Part shown: positions 34,906 through 42,191 of the stretch, in pieces
Layout of the letters: the number at the start of each line of letters is the position of its first letter
How positions within the stretch are numbered: position 1 is the first letter of the stretch
Assembly (NCBI RefSeq): GCF_017094525.1
Contig: NZ_CP064788.1
Span: 2,279,030 to 2,343,029, forward strand
From: Halapricum desulfuricans
GTDB taxonomy: Archaea; Halobacteriota; Halobacteria; Halobacteriales; Haloarculaceae
Length of the DNA stretch: 64,000 nucleotides
Reading direction: 5' to 3'
Program-made: the position numbers and the translations under genes
The notes under the pieces: generated by a model
What the model saw: the letters and a program-made list of their open reading frames with translations, nothing else
Told to the model about the DNA's origin: nothing
Databases searched by the model: none

Positions 34906-36171
34906 ATGCATGTCGGTGTAATCGGCGCAGGGATCTCCGGTCTGGCAACGGCACACGAACTCCGCGAGCGCGGCGTGACCGTCGATGTCTTCGAGGCGGA
35001 CGACGAGCCGGGCGGAATCGTCCGGTCGCGCCGGGTTGACGGACACGTCCTCGATCTCGGCCCGCAGCGGTTGCGCGGCTCGAAACTGATCGAGGAGTGG
35101 ATCGACGAGTTCGGCCTCCGCGAGCAGCGCTTCGAGGGCCACGATGACCAGCCGCTGTTCGTCCTCCGGGACGGGAAATTGCGGGTCGCACCGCTGTCGA
35201 TCCACGAGGCGATCACAACCGATCTCATCTCCTGGCCCGGAAAGGCCCGGATCCTGGCCGAACCGCTGACCGGCCCGCCGCGACCGGACGAAACTGTCGC
35301 GGACTTCTTCGCCCGGAAGTTCGGCAACGAGGCCGAGCGGACGCTGTTTTCACCGCTGTATACGGGACTATACGGCGCGCACGCCGACGAGATGCTCGTC
35401 CGGCACTCGGTCGGCAAGGCGCTGCGAAAGCGCGGGATCGACCGCTCGATCCTGCTCGCGGTCGCCCGGAAACTCCTCGAGGGCGTCGACATCCCGCCGA
35501 TCGTCTCGCTGGAAGACGGGCTCCAGACGCTCCCGAAAGCGATCGCCGACCGCTACGCCGAGTCGATCCACCTCGAGACGCCCGTCGAAGCCGTCTATGA
35601 GGACGGCAACGACTTCGATATCGTGACCGCCGACGGGTCGACGGCCGTCGACCGGGTTGTCGTCACGACGCCCGCGCCGATCACGGCCGACCTGCTCGAA
35701 CCGCTGGACGGGGACCTCGCGGACGTCCTCAGCGGGCTGACGTACAACCCGCTTGCTATCGTCCACCTCGAATCGAACTACGGCCGGGAGGGACACGGCT
35801 GTCAGATCCTCGACGGCGAGGGCTACGAGACGCTCGGGCTGACCTGGAACGCGAGCATGCTCGACCGGGACGGCGTGTTCACGGTGTATCTCGGCGGGTC
35901 GCGCTCGCCCGAACTCCTCGAGGAAAGCGACGACCGGCTCGGCGAGCTGGCCGCCGAGGAGTTCGAGTCGATAACCGGCTTCTCGGCGCGGCCGTCGCAC
36001 GTCGCGCGCTGGCGGCCGGGAATGCCCGCCTACGACGCGAGCTGGAACGATCTCGATCACGTTTCGTTCCCGGACGGCGTCCACGTCTGTGCGACCTACA
36101 CTGAACGGGCCGGGATTCCGGGACGGCTCCGGGACGCGAAACGGACGGCAGAAGCGATCGCCGGCGAGTGA
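34906..36171 (+). CDS. HemG/HemY-like protoporphyrinogen (coproporphyrinogen) oxidase
   Basis: A 421-residue FAD amine-oxidase-fold protein. The FAD-binding start GVIGAGISGLATAHELRERG leads to the second Gly motif DEPGGIVRSRR, and the end GVHVCATYTERAGIPGRLRDAKRTAEAIAG carries the C-terminal FAD motif. Similarity and its place below hemCD suggest a late tetrapyrrole oxidation. Whether it acts on coproporphyrinogen or protoporphyrinogen, or on another substrate, cannot be decided here. Confidence 0.8.
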   Translation: MHVGVIGAGISGLATAHELRERGVTVDVFEADDEPGGIVRSRRVDGHVLDLGPQRLRGSKLIEEWIDEFGLREQRFEGHDDQPLFVLRDGKLRVAPLSIHEAITTDLISWPGKARILAEPLTGPPRPDETVADFFARKFGNEAERTLFSPLYTGLYGAHADEMLVRHSVGKALRKRGIDRSILLAVARKLLEGVDIPPIVSLEDGLQTLPKAIADRYAESIHLETPVEAVYEDGNDFDIVTADGSTAVDRVVVTTPAPITADLLEPLDGDLADVLSGLTYNPLAIVHLESNYGREGHGCQILDGEGYETLGLTWNASMLDRDGVFTVYLGGSRSPELLEESDDRLGELAAEEFESITGFSARPSHVARWRPGMPAYDASWNDLDHVSFPDGVHVCATYTERAGIPGRLRDAKRTAEAIAGE

Positions 36172-36210
36172 CCGACGAAAGAGCTGACTCGACGACGCGA
36201 CTCGCGCCGA

Positions 36211-36684
36211 TCAGGCGTCCGGGCCGGTCCACTCCGCCAGCGTCGTGCTGCTGGTCGCCGCGGACCCTTCCCAGGTGAGTTTGATCGTCGCTTCGCTGAA
36301 GTCGACGTTGACGCTTGAGCCAACTGGTAGCGTACTATTCGACACCTCGATGACGCTACCGGCGCTCAGCTCCGATTGGGTCACGATGGTCGATACCTTG
36401 TGGCGTTCGTTGGCGTCTGATACATTCGCGCCGTTGACGACGATCGTCAGCTTCGAGGTATCGAGGCTGTCGCCCGACTCGTGGGTGAACGTGACCGTAT
36501 CCGAACTGCCGTCCGAGTAATCCGTCTCGAAGGCGGCCGTCGGCGGCGTAGATGTTCCCGTCTCGTCTCCGAACTGGAGGAAAAAGACAGCCGCCGTCGA
36601 CGCGAGTAAGACCGTGATTGCGACCATCAGGATGACCCCGATGACTGGCGATACTGCCGTGTCGTCCGTCCGAAATTCGTGCAT
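36211..36684 (-). CDS. Archaeal type IV pilin (DUF1628/PilA-like)
   Basis: A 157-residue pilin. The short N-terminus ends at TDDTA before VSPVIGVILMVAITVLLAS, the archaeal class III signal and H-domain cleaved by PibD. One membrane segment (about 11-33) is followed by a Ser/Thr-rich exported beta domain. It lacks the multiple Tyr or sugar sites of flagellins. It would assemble into adhesion pili. I chose the ATG at 36684; an AT-rich promoter region (GGATTTAAGTATAACC on the minus strand) lies about 120 bases above, so a leader may exist. Confidence 0.9.
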   Translation of the reverse strand: MHEFRTDDTAVSPVIGVILMVAITVLLASTAAVFFLQFGDETGTSTPPTAAFETDYSDGSSDTVTFTHESGDSLDTSKLTIVVNGANVSDANERHKVSTIVTQSELSAGSVIEVSNSTLPVGSSVNVDFSEATIKLTWEGSAATSSTTLAEWTGPDA

Positions 36685-36837
36685 GGTTGCTCCCCCTGTG
36701 GTTGCACGAACCCGGTGTCGCACGGTGCCGACGGATCGCCACACCGGTCCATCGTCGTGCGAACCCCACCTGGTGCGTGCGTACCTATATCTTTCAGATG
36801 GTTATACTTAAATCCATCTAAAAACTGTTACGCCGAG

Positions 36838-38208
36838 CTAGTACTTCGGCTCCGCCCCGGTCGTCTCGTAGACCCGATCGAGGAGCGCGTCCCGGTCCTG
36901 TTGCCAGGTCTCGAACCCGTCCGGATTCGAGGGATAGGACTCGTAGTGGTCGAGCACGTCGTCGGCGAGGCGTTTCGTCCGGTAGAGGTCGTAAATCGTG
37001 CCCCAGTGGCCCGCGCTTTTGAGCAGGGTCTTGATCTTCAGCCAGAGGCCGAGGTCGGCCGATCCGGAGTACAGCGCCTCGGAGAGTTTCTCCATCGGAA
37101 TAGACGCGAGCAGGGCCGTGAGGTCATCGACGTCGTACGCCGTGACGAAGATGTTGTAGACGTCCAGCGCGGCGTAGCGCCCGCCGAAGTGATCCATCAC
37201 GCGCTCGTTGTACTCCCACAGCGCCGACTCGGAGACGTCGTCTCTCCCGATCGCTTCGATCGCCTGATCGGCGGCGTACTTGCCGGCGTAGGCCGCTCCG
37301 GCGATGCCGCCGCCGGTCGTCGGGTTGACGTGCCCGGCGGCGTCGCCGACGGCGATATATCCCGGTGCGACCGCCGAATCGTACGGTCGCCGGGTCGGCA
37401 GCGCCGCGCCGAGTTTGTCCTCGACGGTCGCGTTCTCGAACTCGGGCCGGGTGCGAATGTCCTCACGGAGTGACTCGACCAGTTGCATCGGCTCCTCGTT
37501 CATCTGGAACCCCAGCCCGACGTTGATCTCCGTCGGCGTGCGCGGGAAGTACCACAGGTAGCCGGCGGCCCGCTCGGTCGGCTTGAACACCAGCGCGTCG
37601 TCGTACTCGACGGGTTCGTCGACGTGGATGATCTCCCGATAGGCCGAACAGAACTGCGAGTACCGGACGTTCGTGTCGAAGGTCGCATCGCCGAAGTCGG
37701 CCTTGTCCTGCAACAGCGAGAGCGCGCCCGCGGCGTCGACGACGACCTCGCTCTCGTAGGTGACCTCCCTGCCGTTGCGTTTCGCCTCGAGGCCGGTTAT
37801 CCGACCCGTCTCGTCCTGGCGAACGTCGTTGATGACCGTCTCGTAGTGGAACTCCGCCCCGGCGTGCTCGGCTCCCTCGATGATCCGCTTGCCGTACTCA
37901 AGGCGATCGATGACGGCCAGTTCGCCGGGCACGGGGATGTCGACGGCCGTGTTCTGGGTCGGCAACTCGAAGCGGCCGTGATCGACGGCTGTGTTCGTGA
38001 ACGCGGGTTCGATCCGGGACTTCGGGATCGGCTCCGGGAACGCGCTGGCCCCCTTCAGTGCGTCACCGCAGGCGATATGACCCGCTTCTTCCTCGTCCTT
38101 TCGCTCGACGACGACGACGTCGAGCCCCTCGTTGGCCACCGTCGCGGCCGCGTAACAGCCGGCCGTCCCGGCACCCGCGACGACGACGTCGTACTCGTGG
38201 GTGGGCAT
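36838..38208 (-). CDS. Geranylgeranyl reductase family flavoprotein
   Basis: A 456-residue FAD protein of the geranylgeranyl reductase family, which saturates isoprenoid chains of archaeal lipids. The dinucleotide site is VVVAGAGTAGCYAAATVANEGLD; IACGDALKG is the PxxYxWxFP-family loop region; YLWYFPRTPTEINVGLGF is the conserved YxWxFP motif; GYIAVGDAAGHVNPTTGGGI is the FAD phosphate site. The full length is present. The start at 38208 (MPTHEYDVVV) is preferred over one five codons up. The exact substrate (digeranylgeranyl-glycerolipid or other) is not certain. Confidence 0.9.
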   Translation of the reverse strand: MPTHEYDVVVAGAGTAGCYAAATVANEGLDVVVVERKDEEEAGHIACGDALKGASAFPEPIPKSRIEPAFTNTAVDHGRFELPTQNTAVDIPVPGELAVIDRLEYGKRIIEGAEHAGAEFHYETVINDVRQDETGRITGLEAKRNGREVTYESEVVVDAAGALSLLQDKADFGDATFDTNVRYSQFCSAYREIIHVDEPVEYDDALVFKPTERAAGYLWYFPRTPTEINVGLGFQMNEEPMQLVESLREDIRTRPEFENATVEDKLGAALPTRRPYDSAVAPGYIAVGDAAGHVNPTTGGGIAGAAYAGKYAADQAIEAIGRDDVSESALWEYNERVMDHFGGRYAALDVYNIFVTAYDVDDLTALLASIPMEKLSEALYSGSADLGLWLKIKTLLKSAGHWGTIYDLYRTKRLADDVLDHYESYPSNPDGFETWQQDRDALLDRVYETTGAEPKY

Positions 38209-38342
38209 GGGTGTCCTCACGGCCGGACGAACAAAACACTTTACTCACTGGACGACTCCCGTCATCCCGGATCTCGGGCACCTCGATACTGTCGGCTGTG
38301 CGTTTGTGGAGATTTTCGGCGAGCCGAGAGTTCGCCGAACTG

Positions 38343-38442
38343 ATGGGGATTAGCGTAGAAACCCATAGATTTCGCCCGGGAACGATGATCCGGTCACCCG
38401 ATCGGAGTGAGAGTCGCTCCGATCGGCGCCACTGATCCCTAT
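38343..38442 (+). ncRNA. 100-nt structured element, copy A (unknown family)
   Basis: Read on the plus strand, bases 1-11 (ATGGGGATTAG) pair with the last 11 (CTGATCCCTAT) using two G-U pairs. A 10-bp hairpin CCGATCGGAG/CTCCGATCGG with a 9-nt loop sits at 38398-38426. Bases 29-40 form a small UUC/GAA hairpin. It aligns without gaps to copy B (54353-54452, minus strand) at about 72 of 100 positions. It lies between two minus-strand genes but in the opposite orientation. Either an RNA gene or a small mobile repeat. Confidence 0.6.
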
Positions 38443-38514
38443 GAGTCAGCCGATGGTACGACACCGGGTCATGTACTGCCACGGGGTAGACCCCGGTCGA
38501 TTCGTGACCTCGCC

Positions 38515-39519
38515 CTAGCTCGGCCGCGGAGCCGCTTTCTGCAGCGCGCTCTCGGCGATATTGGACCCGTAGTCGGCCGTCCGGGACAGCGAGTCGACGA
38601 CCAGCCCGAGCAGCTGGGCGCTCTGTGGGTCGTCCTGCTCGCGAATGAGGTTGTCCACCTCGCGGCTCCGGTCGTCGACCTCCCGGACCATCGCCCTGGC
38701 CTCGTTGGCCATGCGCGTCGCCTCGTCAGGGTCGTCCTCGAACACGGCGTCCATCGCCAGTTTCGGGACTTCGATGGCCCCCTCTTTGAGACCGAGCAGT
38801 GCGTCCGCTTCCTCGTCGGTGACATCGCCGACTTCGCCGGCGATCCGGGCGATCTTCGTCGCGTGGTCCGCGATCCGCTCGAGCTGGCGGGCCGCCGACT
38901 GGTAATCAAAGACCGTCTCGCGAGGGAAGCCGATGTCGTTCGCCGCAGTCGGGTTCCGGAGTACCGTCCGGAACACCCGAGAAACCATGTACCACAATCG
39001 GTCGACGTCGTCGTCGCGTTCCATCACGTCGTCGGCGAGTTCGTCGTCGTTCTCGACCAGCGCCTCGACGGCGTCGGACAGCATCGTCAGCGAGACGAGT
39101 CGCATGCGCGTGATCGCGTTGTGCACCGACAGTTCCGAGGAGTCGAGCAGGTCCTGCAGGACGACCCGTTCGCCGGTCTCCTCGATGACTTCCAGCCCCA
39201 CCAGTCCCTGCGTGGCGTCGCGGATGACCCGACGCTGTGCGGCGGTGATGCGCTGGGCCTCCAGCGTGATAATATCGAACCCGCTGACGTACATCGTCAT
39301 CACCGCCCGCGTGAGGTCGTGATCTTCCTCCAGACCGGTGATGTCGAGGGTCCCCTCTGTCCGATCGACGTCGTCTTTCGGCGAGAGCAACAGCAGGTCC
39401 TTCTCGGAGTGAAACTCCACGATGGATCCCGCGCTGACGTCGTTGTCGGTCGCCCACTCCTTGGGGAGCGAGACGGTGTAGGTCGAACCGCCCGTCACCT
39501 GGACTTTTCGGGTCTCCAT
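38515..39519 (-). CDS. AbrB-PhoU fusion regulator, pst-linked
   Basis: A 334-residue protein. The N-terminal SpoVT/AbrB swapped-hairpin domain (1-45: METRKVQVTGGSTYTVSLPKEWA) is followed by two PhoU three-helix repeats (about 100-210 and 225-330), with HNAITRMRLVSLTML and ARQLERIADHATKIARIAGE matching PhoU. It probably binds DNA and senses Pst/phosphate status. It diverges from pstS1 across a 367-bp AT-rich region and carries CATAGTAG above its own TATA, shared with both pst promoters. Confidence 0.88.
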   Translation of the reverse strand: METRKVQVTGGSTYTVSLPKEWATDNDVSAGSIVEFHSEKDLLLLSPKDDVDRTEGTLDITGLEEDHDLTRAVMTMYVSGFDIITLEAQRITAAQRRVIRDATQGLVGLEVIEETGERVVLQDLLDSSELSVHNAITRMRLVSLTMLSDAVEALVENDDELADDVMERDDDVDRLWYMVSRVFRTVLRNPTAANDIGFPRETVFDYQSAARQLERIADHATKIARIAGEVGDVTDEEADALLGLKEGAIEVPKLAMDAVFEDDPDEATRMANEARAMVREVDDRSREVDNLIREQDDPQSAQLLGLVVDSLSRTADYGSNIAESALQKAAPRPS

Positions 39520-39561
39520 ATCCTGACTGGGAATCCGTCGAACTAATAGATTGTGGAATAT

Positions 39562-39586
39562 CTATGTAGTATTTCCGTCTACTATG
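39562..39586 (-). promoter_or_regulatory. CATAGTAG element above the AbrB-PhoU gene
   Basis: On the minus strand CATAGTAG (39586-39579) and the related CTACATAG (39569-39562) precede the likely TATA (TATTAG, about 39541-39546) of the gene at 38515-39519. The same octamer lies just above the TATA boxes of both pst operons. It is a candidate phosphate-responsive box. Confidence 0.55.
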
Positions 39587-39845
39587 TATATAGTGATTAG
39601 TTCGGATAGTTTCACATCCCTCGACTGCTATAGTGTAACATAGCACTACGTTTATATACGTAGAACGCGGTGGCCCGGCTATCAGGAACAGCACGGTCCG
39701 GGCTTTCGCTTTCCGTTCGCAAGCCACCGGCTGTCGCAGATCTCCGCGCGGAGAAACCCGACTGATCATACCGGTATTGCCAGATATGTACGTTACTGTA
39801 TCCCATACGGGCCCTACTATATAGAATTGAACTATCTATATTACT
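39587..39845. other. AT-rich divergent region upstream of pst operon 1
   Basis: Several TATA-like runs occur (CTATATACATAG, GTTTATATACG near 39651, ACTATATAG near 39817). Short minus-strand frames here look spurious. I see no gene. Confidence 0.4.
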
Positions 39846-39860
39846 CATAGCAGGGTATTT
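39846..39860 (+). promoter_or_regulatory. Pho-type promoter of pst operon 1
   Basis: CATAGCAGGGTATTT ends 26 bases before the pstS1 ATG. The TATTT part serves as the TATA box and CATAGCAG lies directly above it. It matches the pst operon 2 promoter at 13 of 15 bases. Confidence 0.65.
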
Positions 39861-39886
39861 GCCTATTTCAGGATTTGACTCACGTG

Positions 39887-41008
39887 ATGTCACGCAAAGA
39901 CGCGGGCGACGTGACGCGGCGCAAGTTCCTGATCGGTTCCGGCGCGGCCGGCGCGATCGCGCTCGCCGGGTGTTCGTCGGGTTCCAGTGACGGCAATGGC
40001 AACGGTAACGGAAACGGCAATGGCAACGGAAACGGCAACGGCAACGGCAATGGCGGCGGAAGCGATATGGACACCTCGACGCTGAAGGCCGACGGGTCCT
40101 CGACGGTGTACCCAATCGCGAACGACGCGAGCCGGCTGTGGAACGGCAATCCGCCGGCCGACGACGAGGAGTACTGGGGTCCCGGTCAGTACGACATCGA
40201 CACGGACATGCACCTCGCCGATTACTGGGCGAGCAAGTTCGGGTACGAACCGACCGGCGAGCGCAGCGTCCCGCCGTTCGGAACCCAGATCGCGCTCAGT
40301 CACTCCGGGACCGGCGTCGAAGCGGTCATCAACGAGCGCGTCGACATCGGCGATGCCAGCTCGACCGCCGAATCGATTCTGGGCAGCGACGCCGAGGAAC
40401 TCGATTCCATCGTCGATCACGTGGTCGGCGTCGACGGCCAGCCGATCGTCGTCAGCCGGGAGATCGCCGACGCGGGCGTCGAGCAGATCACCGGCGACGA
40501 ACTCCGCGCGATCTACAAACAGGAGATCACCAACTGGAGCGAGGTCGGTGGCCCGGACAAGGAGATCTACGCCATCGGTCGCTCCGAGGACTCCGGTACC
40601 GACACCGCGTTCCGCGCGAACCTCTACGGCGACCCCGACGCGCCGATCGATCCCGATACCCGGAAAGGGCAGAACCAGCAGGTCAGGACGCTCGTCGAGC
40701 AGAACGACAACGCGATCGCGTACATCGCACTCGCCTTCGTCGAACCCGACGGCGCGACACCGCCGATCGACCTCGAACTCGACGGCACCGTCTACAGTTA
40801 CGGCGAGAACCTCGGTGCCAAGGGCTACCCGCTCAGCCGTGACCTACACATGTACACCTGGGAGGGGACCTCGGAGAAGGAAGCCGCGTTCCTCAATATG
40901 ATCCTCTCGGAGTTCGGCCAGACCCGGTTCGTCGAGCCGAACAACTACTTCAAGATCCCGCCCGCGCGCCGCGAAGAGGAACGCGCGAAGCTCCCTGATC
41001 AGGTCTAA
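39887..41008 (+). CDS. pstS: Phosphate-binding lipoprotein PstS (operon 1)
   Basis: A 373-residue extracellular phosphate-binding protein. The Tat motif TRRKFLIGSG is followed by a lipobox ending LAGC with C29. A 22-residue Gly-Asn run (about 36-57) forms a linker to the mature domain. Phosphate-site segments DGSSTVYPI, SHSGTGVEAV and RSEDSGTDTAFR are present. I chose the ATG at 39887 because it lies the right distance below the TATA box; TTG and GTG codons just upstream are weaker. It is the first gene of operon 1. Confidence 0.95.
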   Translation: MSRKDAGDVTRRKFLIGSGAAGAIALAGCSSGSSDGNGNGNGNGNGNGNGNGNGNGGGSDMDTSTLKADGSSTVYPIANDASRLWNGNPPADDEEYWGPGQYDIDTDMHLADYWASKFGYEPTGERSVPPFGTQIALSHSGTGVEAVINERVDIGDASSTAESILGSDAEELDSIVDHVVGVDGQPIVVSREIADAGVEQITGDELRAIYKQEITNWSEVGGPDKEIYAIGRSEDSGTDTAFRANLYGDPDAPIDPDTRKGQNQQVRTLVEQNDNAIAYIALAFVEPDGATPPIDLELDGTVYSYGENLGAKGYPLSRDLHMYTWEGTSEKEAAFLNMILSEFGQTRFVEPNNYFKIPPARREEERAKLPDQV

Positions 41009-41072
41009 GAGGGTATTCTTCGGGATTTATGCAGGATTCGAAATCTGAGCGCGTTGCTTCGGGCACACAACG

Positions 41073-42191
41073 ATGACAGCCGACTATCGATCGCCGAATG
41101 CAGTGGTCGCCGTCCTCCGGTGGATCGACGAGCGTGGCCGCTCGCTTCACCGGTCGTGGGAGGGGCTGGACTGGTTCAGTCGCCTGCTGGCCGTCGGACA
41201 GCTGGTGCTGGTCGTCGCTTCTTTCGTCGGGTTTCTCCTCCAGTCGGTCTGGACGCCGCTTTTCGTGGTGGCGTTTCTGCTCGCGTTCGGCCTCGGATGG
41301 GCCGTCCGACAGGCACTGACCGCCAAGGTCGTGACGTTCCTGATGACGGTCTCGGCGCTGGTCACGCTTGGACTGATAGCGGTGTTTCTCGTGCTGGAGT
41401 CGATCCCGGCCTTCCGGACGGCCGGGCTGGACCTCGTCAATCCCTTCGGTGAGAACGCGTGGGCCGCGAGCCAGAGCCAGTACTCGCTCGTTCCGATGAT
41501 CTGGGGGACCGTCCTCACGACGATCGTCGCGGTCGCGGTCGCCGGACCGCTCGGGATCGCGGGCGCACTGTTCATCAGCGAGATCGCCCCCGGATGGCTC
41601 CGCGACGTCGTCAAGCCGGCCGTCGAGATCCTCGCCGGCATCCCGTCGATCGTCTACGGGTTCATCGGGTTCACGATCATCAACCCCTACATCACGGATC
41701 GCCTCTCGGTCAATCCCGGCGCGCTGTTCGCGATCGGCGTCGTCATCGGGTTCATGGCGCTGCCGACGGTCATCTCGGTCGCGGAGGACGCGCTGGACGC
41801 AGTGCCGTCATCGATGAAAGACGGGGCGCTCGCCGTCGGTGCGACCGACTGGCAGACGATGCAGAGCGTGACCGTTCCGGCGGCGTTCTCCGGCGTGTCA
41901 GCGGCGGTCTTGCTTGGCATCGGTCGGGCGATGGGCGAGACGATGGCCGCGACGGTGATGATCTCACACAGCCGTCGGCTCCCCGAACCGACCGGCTACA
42001 ACGTCTTCGACAGCACGGAGACACTGACGACGTTCATCGCCAGCAGCTACGGCCACGTCACGCCCGGTGAGACGTTCTGGAGCGCGCTGTTCGCCGCCGG
42101 TGTCGTCCTGCTGGTCATCGTCACCGGACTCGGTATCGCCTCACAACTGGTCGAGATGCGAATGCAACGGAAACTACAGGGCAACCAATGA
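41073..42191 (+). CDS. pstC: Phosphate ABC transporter permease PstC (operon 1)
   Basis: A 372-residue permease with about seven to eight hydrophobic segments. The PstC core has VPMIWGTVLTTIVAVAVAGPLGIAGALFISEIAP and the EAA loop VAEDALDAVPSSMKDGALAVGATDWQTM. The N-terminal about 75 residues include an extra membrane pair not in the E. coli protein. It overlaps pstA by 4 bp. Confidence 0.95.
   Translation: MTADYRSPNAVVAVLRWIDERGRSLHRSWEGLDWFSRLLAVGQLVLVVASFVGFLLQSVWTPLFVVAFLLAFGLGWAVRQALTAKVVTFLMTVSALVTLGLIAVFLVLESIPAFRTAGLDLVNPFGENAWAASQSQYSLVPMIWGTVLTTIVAVAVAGPLGIAGALFISEIAPGWLRDVVKPAVEILAGIPSIVYGFIGFTIINPYITDRLSVNPGALFAIGVVIGFMALPTVISVAEDALDAVPSSMKDGALAVGATDWQTMQSVTVPAAFSGVSAAVLLGIGRAMGETMAATVMISHSRRLPEPTGYNVFDSTETLTTFIASSYGHVTPGETFWSALFAAGVVLLVIVTGLGIASQLVEMRMQRKLQGNQ

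Noticed and set aside
40001-40060. Short tandem repeat of GGCAACGG-type units, considered as a CRISPR-like or unstable repeat
   Set aside because: It lies in frame inside pstS1 and encodes the Gly-Asn linker after the lipobox; units are too short and contiguous for CRISPR. No CRISPR array is present in the window.
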